From contig CAJQUW010011247.1 in assembly GCA_907163375.1 (NCBI GenBank), positions 1 to 64,000 on the forward strand: a DNA stretch of 64,000 nucleotides, given 5' to 3'. A model generated the notes under the pieces. The model did not search any database. It saw only the letters and a program-made list of their open reading frames with translations, and was not told where the DNA came from. Positions 8,645-19,468 of this stretch are shown here, piece after piece. A program made the translations under genes and the position numbers. The DNA is from Prostheceraeus crozeri (Eukaryota; Platyhelminthes; Polycladida; Euryleptidae). Every line of letters starts with the position of its first letter. The stretch's first letter is position 1.

Positions 8645-8857
8645 AGGAATGATAGATGTGAGTGTAGTGAGTGGCACTCGATCCCGTCGACAGCCCGAAG
8701 GCCTTGTACCGATCACTAGGGAAGTGAGAGATCTTCCCCGATACCCGCTCTTTACAGCTGAAGACATCATTGTCACTGCCCCGAAGTGGTAACAGGAACG
8801 CCGAGTCAAAGGTAGTGATCAGTAGCTGGGATCTAACCCCTCAAAGCTGCCTTAGAC
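8645..8857 (-). repeat. Intronic structured element, copy 2
   Basis: This is a near-identical direct duplicate of 8330..8541 in the same intron. Sequence is conserved across the whole 210 bp, including the stem-loop parts, while the spacer between the copies (8542..8644) is unique. Confidence 0.65.
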
Positions 8858-9173
8858 TGAGTTAAATTTCAAATCTGATAGCATATTTGAACTCAGGATA
8901 CTTGAAAACCTTAGTCTATATGTTAAAACTTTGAAAAAAGTGAAAATTAAGAATTTTTAAAAAATTCCGCATTTTACTACTCATACTACTTTTAAAAAAT
9001 TTTATCAGTAGTAAAGACACTATCAAACTCTATCATACAAACTTTGAAGTAGCAAGATAGCTTGCCTACTTCAAAAGATAGAGTCCTTTGCAACCCGATA
9101 TCGGGAGCTCAGAGCGACGACCGTCGCTTACCTCGTCTTTCGATGAAGTGATCAGACTTGCGTTGTCGGGGGT

Positions 9174-9181
9174 TTATATAT
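9174..9181 (-). promoter_or_regulatory. TATA box of the 411-aa gene
   Basis: TATATAAA on the minus strand, followed by a short exon ending GACGAG at the GTAAGC donor (9131..9126). The same arrangement occurs at 34804..34810 in Polinton B. The 250 bp upstream (9182..9430) is conserved with B but shows no further clear element. Confidence 0.7.
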
Positions 9182-9430
9182 GCTCGGAAGAAAACTTAAA
9201 ATGGCTCTATCTCCGAAAGTATTCATCGTAGCGACATGCGGTTTGTTGCAAACGATTTGTCTCATCATTCTTTACAATATGACACCTCAACCATTCTCAT
9301 ATGACCACGGGAAGTTGGTCCGTCAGCACATGTGCATGTAACATGCCACAAGTGAAAAAATTCCTAAGTGTGGGAGCTCCAGTGTGGTGAAAATTTTGAA
9401 AAATTTAAAACTTCCGAATTTTGACCTGGG

Positions 9431-11560
9431 ACCTTTACCAAAGTTTGTTTCAAGAAATTTTGTCCGAACGAGGGGGGGGGACGTCAGCGAAATTTGATGA
9501 AAAATGTTTTGGTGACGGTCCCAGGTCGAAATTCCACACTTTGGAAAATTTTCAAAATTTTACCCATACAAAGTCACTCTGACACTTAGGATTTTTTCAG
9601 GTAAGCGAGCTCCGACCTAAAATCTTGTAACCGCTCTAACTTTTGAACGAAGACAGATAGGAACAAGCCGATTGTTTCACTGAATTTGTCTCACTCTTAG
9701 CTTTCAAACGAGCTATCGCACGACAAAATCCGTCCACTAGAAGCCAAAATCGAAGCAAGCTGTCCAGAGGGGGGGGGGAGGTCAGTGAAATTTGATGAAA
9801 AATGTTTTGGTGACGGTCCCAGGTCGAAATTCCACACTTTGGAAAATTTTCAAATTTTTACCCATACAAAGTCACTCTGACACTTAGGATTTTTCAGGTG
9901 AGCGAGCTCCGACCTAAAATCTTGTAACCGCTCTAACTTGTGAACGGCTGGTCCGATTGACTCGCAACAAAAAATGTTGTCGAGCAGTTTTTTCTCCTCT
10001 TTCAAACGAGTAGCTGTAAGACAAAATCCGTCCACTAGAACCAAAGTTAGAAGATTGTTGTCGGGGGGGGGGGGGGGTCAGCGAAATTTGATGAAAAATG
10101 TTTTGGTGACGGTCCCAGGTCGAAATTCCACACTTTGGAAAATTTTCAAAATTTTACCCATACAAAGTCACTCTGACACTTAGGATTTTTTCAGGTAAGC
10201 GAGCTCCGACCTAAAATCTTGTAACCGCTCTAACTTTTGAACGAAGACAGATAGGAACAAGCCGATTGTTTCACTGAATTTGTCTCACTCTTAGCTTTCA
10301 AACGAGCTATCGCACGACAAAATCCGTCCACTAGAAGCCAAAATCGAAGCAAGCTGTCCAGAGGGGGGGGGGAGGTCAGTGAAATTTGATGAAAAATGTT
10401 TTGGTGACGGTCCCAGGTCGAAATTCCACACTTTGGAAAATTTTCAAATTTTTACCCATACAAAGTCACTCTGACACTTAGGATTTTTCAGGTGAGCGAG
10501 CTCCGACCTAAAATCTTGTAACCGCTCTAACTTGTGAACGGCTGGTCCGATTGACTCGCAACAAAAAATGTTGTCGAGCAGTTTTTTCTCCTCTTTCAAA
10601 CGAGTAGCTGTAAGACAAAATCCGTCCACTAGAACCAAAGTTAGAAGATTGTTGTCGGGGGGGGGGGTCAGCGAAATTTGATGAAAAATGTTTTGGTGAC
10701 GGTCCCAGGTCGAAATTCCACACTTTGGAAAATTTTCAAAATTTTACCCATACAAAGTCACTCTGACACTTAGGATTTTTTCAGGTAAGCGAGCTCCGAC
10801 CTAAAATCTTGTAACCGCTCTAACTTTTGAACGAAGACAGATAGGAACAAGCCGATTGTTTCACTGAATTTGTCTCACTCTTAGCTTTCAAACGAGCTAT
10901 CGCACGACAAAATCCGTCCACTAGAAGCCAAAATCGAAGCAAGTTGTCCAGAGGGGGGGGGGAGGTCAGTGAAATTTGATGAAAAATGTTTTGGTGACGG
11001 TCCCAGGTCGAAATTCCACACTTTGGAAAATTTTCAAATTTTTACCCATACAAAGTCACTCTGACACTTAGGATTTTTCAGGTGAGCGAGCTCCGACCTA
11101 AAATCTTGTAACCGCTCTAACTTGTGAACGGCTGGTCCGATTGACTCGCAACAAAAAATGTTGTCGAGCAGTTTTTTCTCCTCTTTCAAACGAGTAGCTG
11201 TAAGACAAAATCCGTCCACTAGAACCAAAGTTAGAAGATTGTTGTCGGGGGGGGGGGGGTCAGCGAAATTTGATGAAAAATGTTTTGGTGACGGTCCCAG
11301 GTCGAAATTCCACACTTTGGAAAATTTTCAAAATTTTACCCATACAAAGTCACTCTGACACTTAGGATTTTTTCAGGTAAGCGAGCTCCGACCTAAAATC
11401 TTGTAACCGCTCTAACTTTTGAAGGAAGACAGATAGGAACAAGCCGATTGTTTCACTGAATTTGTCTCACTCTTAGCTTTCAAACGAGCTATCGCACGAC
11501 AAAATCCGTCCACTAGAAGCCAAAATCGAAGCAAGCTGTCCAGAGGGGGGGGGGGACGTC
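9431..11560. repeat. Subterminal satellite with poly-G tracts
   Basis: About seven units of 294-299 bp alternate between two subtypes (a near-590-bp dimer). Each unit carries an 8-13-nt G run, the words GACGGTCCCAGGTCGAAATTCC and CCGACCTAAAATCTTGTAACCG, and differing middles. Units of about 294 bp (98 codons) keep one frame open, producing repeated ORFs of 64-93 codons that are satellite read-through. The same array lies in the left arm of Polinton B (32757..34510). Confidence 0.9.
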
Positions 11561-12200
11561 AGCCGAAAATTTTTTCTCTCCGATTTCGCTGGAAACATCC
11601 TTCCTAACCCAAAATTTCACGTAGATTCCGAATCTGGACTCCGTTTTCTCATCCGATGCTTCGTTTGGGCGCTACACACCAAAACGTCCCACATTCTATG
11701 TCAAAATTTTGAAGAAACAGTTTTTCTCGCCGATTGCCTTGAAACTCACCCTACCGATGCAGAATTTCACGCTGAATCCGAATCTGACCTCCGTTTTCTC
11801 ATCCGACCACTCCTTCCACTCGAAACAACCCATTTTACAACCCAACATTCAGCAGATTGCACCAAAAACATCACACACTATAGCCTCAAGACTAATCCTG
11901 GCGGTCGCCCACGTCAACCTAGACGGTCGCCCACGTCAACCAGGCGGTCGGACCAACGCACCCGAGTCTCACACTCTGTTGTTGCAGAGGGGGGGGGACG
12001 TCAGCGAACATGTTGTGAACGTGGACCCACCCGGCCGGCACACCACGACAGACCACAACCTCTGTCGTTCCAGAGGGGGGGGGGGACTCAGACACGAAGC
12101 ACCACGGCGGCCGACCACGACACTCTGCCGTGCCAGAGGGGGGGGACGCAGCGATGGCCGCCATCTTGCGCGGTCCAGAAGTGGAGTTTTGCTTACTACT
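11561..12200. repeat. Terminal inverted repeat of Polinton A (right end)
   Basis: It matches both ends of Polinton B down to the terminal GCTTACTACT. Three G-tracts, each preceded by a CAGAG or CCAGAG word, lie at about 11989, 12073 and 12137 in the outer 210 bp. The last 50 bp, around GATGGCCGCCATCTTGCGC, are invariant in all three termini. Confidence 0.9.
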
Positions 12201-13132
12201 GAGGTGAACAGGTGGTTGTGATATGATTAGCTTCAAGTAACGTGAGGACAAGTTATTATGTGCATCTATCAAGATGGAGAGGAGTAAAGGAAGGCATGGC
12301 AATTGACATTTTTCCACAAGAACTAAAATTCCAATACTTAGATTATGATTTTTATTCAGGGATTTTAGGCAGGAATTGACAAATCCTATCTAAACAGAAT
12401 AACGACTGCAATTTAAGTTAACAAAGGAGATCAGCACCTTTGATTCCCTGACCGCACTCTCCTGACCAGGGAATCGAGCTGAAGTCCGCGGTGGAGACGA
12501 GTTCGCACCTTCTTCACGAGGCGCGAACGGAAGACGTTACCAAAAGAATGCGAATAGAAACATAAGTAATCTTCAAGTAATCCAATTGGACAGCTTATTG
12601 TCTGCAGCGAGACTGCATTACAGCATGTCATTCGACTATGTCACACAGCATGTTTGACAATAGAGGTGCATCGTAATATATTGAATATCTAAAGAGAAGG
12701 AGAGCAATTATTATCAAAAAGAATAAAACATTAACCTGTCGACATCACTTAGAATTTACTTGTGTCTTTACTCACTTTACTTTTGTGATTTCCATGGATT
12801 TAGATTCGGTTTCTGGGTCAGGCGAGTGCGGGCGTGATATCGTAGCTGTTGGCATCTTTCATTGACTTTGTAGCTGTCTTTCTCTTTAGATGGTCAGGGA
12901 TGGTGCATGATGGATTGGAAGATGAAAGAGAAATTGCAATCTATCAATAAATGGAATACAAACGAAGAAATTTCCTTTCTGCATCACAATTGGATTCTAA
13001 TCTATTTCAGGCAATCAATGTATTCGTTTCAAAAGTCTGAAATAGCTGAAAATATTGTCAAATTATTCAAATGATGAAACTAAATAGCATTTGATTCCTT
13101 CCAAACACTTACCATGTGAACACTAACAAAAG
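12201..13132. other. Host DNA, no gene recognised
   Basis: This is the flank of Polinton A. Only short chance frames are present, and no repeat family is recognised. Confidence 0.4.
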
Positions 13133-13514
13133 TTAGTCAATTACAATGTCCAGTTTCAGGTTAAATGTCGTAGCCCGTTCACCGAGCCATGGGCGTCCCT
13201 CGAAGATGGTCACAATGCACGTTCTTCTTCGTCTTCCTCTCTTCGCCTTCGATCGTCGCCAACACCAGGCTGTCGGGTCTCTGCTTCCAATGCGCGTACT
13301 TTGCGCATTTCCTCCGCTTGATAGTCTCCAGCAGTCCATTGTTTTCTGGCACTTCCACTTTGTCTCGCACCCATTCGCTTGTTTTCCGCTGACACCAGCT
13401 GATCCGTAGGGGTCTCCGCGAAGCCCACATCTCGAACGCATTGATTCTCCTTTCGTCAATTACAGTGTACGAGGGAGTAATATGATGAAACTCTATTTCA
13501 TTATTTCGTTTCAA
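13133..13514 (-). pseudogene. Non-LTR retrotransposon remnant, RT C-terminus
   Basis: Two overlapping minus-strand frames together carry a typical C-terminal stretch of LINE reverse transcriptases: ERRINAFEMWASRR, LRISW, SEWVRDKVEVPENNGLLETIKRRK and HWKQRPDSLVLATIEG. The frame changes partway, so it is a decayed fragment of about 380 bp. Its family is different from those of the neighbouring LINE fragments. Confidence 0.7.
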
Positions 13515-13633
13515 TGTGATATATAATCGAATGAGTTGACACTATTGTTTTTTTGCAGAATTTTTACCCCCTAGCACAGCTATGAGACATGAACGAAACA
13601 AATAAAATAAAAAATGCAGACCTTCTAGTCTGA

Positions 13634-15485
13634 TTAGGCTGTCCCCATCAGAAACCTGTTCGCACTCCTCTTGAAAGTATCAAGATTGTATTGGTCAGGG
13701 AAAGTAGTCTGGGGAAACTGATTCCAAAGCTGTTCCGTGCGAACAAAGGAGCTTTTCGAGCTACTCACAGTACGTCCATGTTCTAAGTTCACATGATAGC
13801 ATGTGAGTGCATTAGCTCTGCGTGTGTTTCTGAAGAAGATCTTGAGCTTGGGTACGCACTCATTTACTGCAGAGATGCTTCTACCGAAATAGTATCTGTG
13901 AAAGAGACTGAGTGAAGCAACATCTCGTCTGACGGAGAGCGGCTGCAACTTGTTAGCAAGTTCTTCACCCACGATATTCTTGACACGTTTCGCAACTCGT
14001 TCAAGGAGGTGAAGATGTCTTTGTTAAGCGCCGGCCCACAGATGACAACAATACTCCATCAGAGGACGAATAGTGGACTTGTAAAGATAGCAGACAGTCT
14101 GTGGTAGAAGATGATCGATAGAGACTACCAATGCGTTGAGCTGCCTGCTTGCTAATGGAGTAGATGTATGGTTTCCATGATAAATCTTTCGTAACCGTCA
14201 ATCCAAGGAAAGAGATGGAATCTTGCTCTCTGATCCTGTTATCTGACATCTTAATGCTATGATGATCATCATCTCCTTTAAGTCGTGAGTGCAGAATACT
14301 CTGACTTTTTGAAGGATTGAAAGAAGCAAGCCAATTGGCTCCCCATTCTGAGACCCTGCGTAAGTCTTCATTAAGAACGTCGCATAACTGCTGACGTTGC
14401 TGAGTGTTTTTAGCGAGTCGCTCATTGGAATTGAAGAGTGTTGTGTCATCTGCATACATCGCCAATTTACTCACGAGGCAGTCTGGGAGGTCATTGATGT
14501 ACAGCAGAAAAAGAGTGGGTCCCAAAATTGACCCTTGAAGTACTCTTGCATTGACAAGCTTCGTGGAGCACTTTTGACCATCTTAGACAAAATATATCTG
14601 CCGGTCACTAAGGAAAGAAGATAGAAGTTTGTGGAGTTGATCAGTAACTCCATAAGACTTAAGCTTCCTATGGAGTCCCTGATGCCAGACTTTATTTAAT
14701 GCCTTTGAAATATCCAGGGCGATTGACCTCGTCTCACCTTGTCTGTCAAGAACACGACTCACATGTTCAGTGACATATGAAAGAAGATGTGCAGTTGATC
14801 GAGAGTGCCTGAAGCCATTCTGTTCTTATGATGGAAGGTTTTGAGTTTCGAAAAAGTTAACAATATGTTTGCTAATCAATTTCAAAAATCTTGGCAGCAA
14901 TTAGAAGCAGGCTGATTGGACGGTAACTAGATGGAAGAGATGAGTCAGAACCTTGCTTTGGAACTGGAACCACGGAAGCTACTTTCCAACAAGAGGGAAA
15001 CTCACCGGTGGATACACATCTACTGAACAGTTTGGATAAAATGGGAGAAAGCTCAGGTGAGGGATGCTTGGAGACCGAAACCGGGATGCCATCTGGTCCA
15101 CTAGACTTAGAGGTATCGAGACCTGCGATGATCTGTTTGACGTTTCGGACTGCGACTGATGGAGAAGTAACAGTCATCAGTGCGCGTGGCAATTGAAGGT
15201 GAAATTCTACCTCCATCGTCCAATGTTGAATTCTTGGAAAACTCCTTGCAAAGAAGCTCAGGTTTGTCTGCTGAAGTTGTGGCCATAGAAGTACTGACTT
15301 CGGCATGACGAAGTGCTGGGATGGAGGATTTGCTCCTGTTGGTGATATTTTTTTCTCCTCCAGAAGTCCTTGGAGCCAAGCTTTTGGGTAGCATTCGATT
15401 TGTGTACATCCAAAGCGTAACGGCTTTTGACCTGATGTATGGTTTCCTTGGAATTTCTTCGTGCGGTATTGTGCAATTCATGCAA
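13634..15485 (-). pseudogene. Degenerate non-LTR retrotransposon (RT region)
   Basis: Minus-strand frames in order: a linker with FWRRKK, NRSKSSIPALRH (15107..15485); RT start with SSGPDGIPVSV and SYRPISLL (14872..15306); RT core with GPTLFLLYINDLP and the catalytic YADDT box (14001..14525); and a C-terminal region with LWNQFP (13634..13972). Several frameshifts and stops separate them, and no endonuclease domain precedes 15485. It is therefore a 5'-truncated, inactive element of the jockey/CR1-like type. Confidence 0.8.
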
Positions 15486-16412
15486 AGTGTAAATATGGAG
15501 CTACATCCTCAGTTGAATAATGAGAGCAGACCTGAATAGCTGTCAATACCTGGAATCATCAGCAGACCTAGTTCATATCTCTCAATCAACATCGGCACAA
15601 CTCCCTATTTAGACATACAGCCCCACCGCGGAAATTTCACTTAATATGCTAGCGATGTAGCTCAAATTTACTCATGGTATTTGCTTTGTGTATTAAAGAA
15701 GGAGTTGTGTGGATAATATTTCCATTTGACGAATTTATTATAGAGAAATAATGAGTCTAAGATATAAACTTTTCACTTGATAAGATGATTGCAATCTAGT
15801 AGGTGAAGCTCGCGTGTTCCCTATTGCGAGTTAGTTCTGCATTCTGCTTTCTTGGCCATTTACAGAAGTCAAAGGGAGACGGATATTTTCACATCAATCA
15901 TATTTTCATGATTTCGCATGCTGCCATTACAAGCAACAACTTCAGAATAGCACACTGCCAAATGCAAGTGAAGCCATCTCTGTGGTCATACGATACATGG
16001 ATAGCATTCTGCCTATCGCAAATGTAGGTAGCAGAATGACCTAATGATGGTAGTTTATGCTTTTGACGGCGGCGCATTCATTCATTGGTACATAATTAAA
16101 TGAGGTAGTAGTAGTAGTAGTAGTGTTGTATGCTTTGTATTTGATTGAAAAACGTGCAATACAAGTCAAGAAGTAATATCATACACAGAATAACATTGTT
16201 GTAAAATACACTGTAGAACGTTATGCACAATTGTTAGAGTTCACAGCCTGAGTAGTAAACAGGAAAAAAGAACGAGATCTTACAGTTGTGCGCGTGTGAC
16301 TGGAATTTCCGTGTGCGCGGCAGAATCTTTGGAATCAGCGAAGAAAGAATATTCAGCAGAATGCTACAAACATGCAGAAATAACTTTTTCGATAATGAAA
16401 GTCGTCCTGATG
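15486..16412. other. Host DNA with (GTA)n microsatellite
   Basis: No gene is recognised. A short GTA microsatellite lies at about 16104..16125. Confidence 0.4.
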
Positions 16413-18725
16413 CTACCGAGTTCGAAGTGCCTTCACATTATCGATGTGAATCTCCATAAAAAACGACTCTGTGTGCTCTTTTGTCGATCGCTCCAACTGT
16501 TGAGACTGCTTCTTATTCATGCCACAAAAGCATGAACATGCGTATTCCACAACTGAGCGAACATGCAATATACGAGCATAAATACTGTGCAGTTCAGTTT
16601 TGGAAACATGTGGACGGAGTAAGCGTAGAGCCTGCAATCGGGAAATGGATTTTGATCTGATCGATTCGATGTGTCGTCCGAAACTCAAACTCTTGTCGAT
16701 TGTGACACCAAGGATTTTCATATGGTCCACAGCTTCAGAACTATAGATATCCGATACTTGCTGAAAGCGCCCACAGTACATAATCTTTGTTTTTGAAGAA
16801 TTCAGTCGCAGTTCTTTCTTAAGACACTAGCTTTGTGCATTGGCCATTTCGTCGGAGATTCGGTTTTGGATGTCAACCCATTTTGGCAAAGGGACGACGA
16901 GATAAATGTCATCTGCATATTTGACAACATGAGTATCGATGTTTGCAGGAACAAAGTCATTGGTGTAGACACAGAAAAGGTAAGGACCGAGTACGGATCC
17001 CTGAATAACACTCGATGTTATAGAATAAGGAGCACTTAGGAGATTTTCAACTCGTACAACATTTGAACGTTCATGAAGAGAACTGCGAGGCCATATGACA
17101 AAACCAGGAGGGAAATTGCTGTTTAGAAGCTTTCTAAGGAGCATGGAATGTGACAATCAAGTGCCTTGGAGAGATCTATACTTATTATGGCTGCCCCAAT
17201 ATATGCAGGATCATCAAATAACCTCGTAGCTTGGTCGTGTATATCAATAAGTGCTGTTACCGTAGAAGCTCCTTGCCGAAAACCGTGTTGATCTCTTCCA
17301 TATTCTCGTATAAAAAGAAGTAAGCATTTTCTTATGAATTACACGTTCCATAATTTTCCCGACAGTAGGGAGAATAGCAATCAGCCGTAAATTAGTCTGC
17401 AGGAATAGTTTTAGGAAGGGGCATGGTAACTCCAAATTTTAGAGAGTCTGGAAAGATTCTCATGCGAACTGAATTACATATAATTGAAGTAATGAATACT
17501 GATAGAATGTCAGAAGGTTCACGATTAATTATGTCTGGAACATCATTGTGAGAGTTAGCTATACCTGGCTTAATCCTCTTCATCAAACTTTCAACGTCGT
17601 GCCGCGTCACTTCAACATCCCAACGATCGTCGACATGAAGACTGAAAGAATCTGCGTTCAAGGGGTGTGAGTTATACAGAGATTCACGTATATCACATAG
17701 CAACTGATCGAAATTTCCTTGATGAGGCAGGACATCAAATAGACTTCTGTTGCGAGAGGATGAGCCAGTTATCTCCTTTGTCATTTTCCAGATACCTCCA
17801 CCTGATCTCTTGATTTTTGAAGCCCATATATCCTTTGCTATTTTTATTTCATTCTTCGCTTTTCCTTTGAGTTTGTTAAGGTGCACCCATCCTTTATTCC
17901 AATATGCTCTCCATTTCTCGTTGATGACATGTTTCGTTATTGGCGTCATCCACTTGGGATCGCGATCGGTCATGATGAAGTCACAGGTTGGTACGTTTAA
18001 GTCTACTAACTCACGTAGAGATTTTAAGAAAAAGTCACATTGTTGGTTCACATCTGAAGAAAGCAATCTGTCACTGTTTTTGCAAGAGAAGGATTGAAAA
18101 GCAAGTCGCAGCTTGGAGATGTTTGAAGGGCGGAGGTCGTAGACACTTACATGACGAACTGAGCTTGTGTGGGAAACCCCTTGGGCTTTTGGAGCAAAAG
18201 TCAGCATCTTATGATCCGCATTGCCAATAGGAAAATCGTACATTACACATTTGTAATCGTAGACATCAGTCAAGCCGTCTGATACTAGAACAACATCTAG
18301 AATACTATTGCCCCTGGTTGGCTTTCAGACAATATTCACAAGTTGTAACTCATTACACAACATGTTTGTGTTCAGTTGAGTAAAATCACCGAGAAAAGCA
18401 GTGTTGAAATTCGGAAAAAGCAGTAGAGTGTGGTCTACTAAAGTAATGAAATATGAGAAGATTTCGCTCGATGTAGATGAGTAGATATTGGGGGAATGTA
18501 AGCGTTGATTGCTATCAATTTCATGTCAAAGAGTATTACAACACACACGTCGATGGCCAGAGGTGCAGGAAAAGGAAATGACAAAAGTTTGCAGTGTAAA
18601 TTACAGCGTGTATATATCATAGTTCCTCCACATCTTCTATTATTCCGCTCACACCTTGCAATATCAAAACCATTTATGGACACGTGGCTGTTCTGAATAG
18701 AGTCATCTAACCAGGTCTCTGTCAC
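16413..18725 (-). pseudogene. Degenerate non-LTR retrotransposon with endonuclease and RT
   Basis: Read on the minus strand: AP-endonuclease motifs (TETWLDDSI, a GGTMIYTR block, INAYIPP) at 18438..18725; a 293-codon frame (17392..18273) with the endonuclease NADHK site, the linker (IWKMTKEITG) and the RT N-terminus; RT core fragments with GSVLGPYLF and KYADDIYLV (16827..17156); and a C-terminal part (LGVTIDKSLSF...) at 16413..16781. Frames are broken at least three times. It is a second LINE copy unrelated in detail to that at 13634..15485. Confidence 0.8.
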
Positions 18726-19466
18726 ACAGATTATGTCTGGATTCTTCAGGGTTGCATGACCAATGAACCCTATATAAGGTATAATAACAAGTTCAAAATA
18801 ATTGCTAAACGTGGATAGTTGTCTCTGACGATTGACAAAAATTGTGAGAGCGTGTTTATGACTCCCCTTATTTCAAGTCAGAGTGTTGTCATACTTCTTT
18901 CACTTAATTACTGATGAATATTCCAAGGGTCATTGAAAATGAAAAGATTGTTCTAGGATCTTTCTTGATTCAAGTACTCTACTCATCAAAGTCTGAAATC
19001 TGACATAAGATTTAATAGGTAGGTTATGGACATCTCAGATCCATAAAATTTCGTACTTTGGTCTTCGTGGTTATACCTATCCATTCGTTTTTCAAATATC
19101 ACCGTCTGTGATCTTTACAATATTTTTACTTGCATGAAGTCAAAAATCTTTGCAGGTCTTGTCAGTGGTAAAATTTGTTGTTTTACAGCATTTGAAAAAT
19201 GTAGTCCAACCAGGTGGACTGAAAGAGAGGATAAGGACGGAATGTGCTCGAACATTTGGGATGTGCACTGATCTTCCTCTGATCTTTGTTCTTGGTCAGC
19301 ACTGCCTTATTGCAGTCTCCTAAATCTGATTTCAGTACTTTCATTTATAGCATCAACGAAATGATTATTGGGATGTTTAATCACAACGCTTGTCATTTTA
19401 ATGCAGATTGGTCCTACCATTCTCTGCTGTAATACATTAGATTCTCATTTCGCGGTCTTTTTCAGT
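18726..19466. other. Host DNA, no gene recognised
   Basis: Probably includes a little more of the LINE 5' region next to 18725. Nothing else is recognisable. Confidence 0.35.
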
Positions 19467-19468
19467 TA

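Larger units (their letters stand above)
1..12200. mobile_element. Polinton/Maverick A, right part only
   Basis: The right end (12191..12200, GCTTACTACT) is the same terminus as that of the complete Polinton B at 56180, with the same CT-3' end. From 12200 back to about 5590 the sequence is the reverse complement of B's left arm (32134..38570): same terminal repeat, satellite, 411/396-aa gene, 88-aa gene and 140-bp repeats. Further left it carries its own genes on the minus strand and a long AT-rich minisatellite. The other end, polymerase, capsid and integrase lie outside the window. The possible target duplication GAGGTG (12201..12206) cannot be verified without the far end. Confidence 0.9.

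Noticed and set aside
12201..12206. Target duplication of Polinton A (GAGGTG)
   Set aside because: The opposite end lies outside the window, so the duplication cannot be confirmed.
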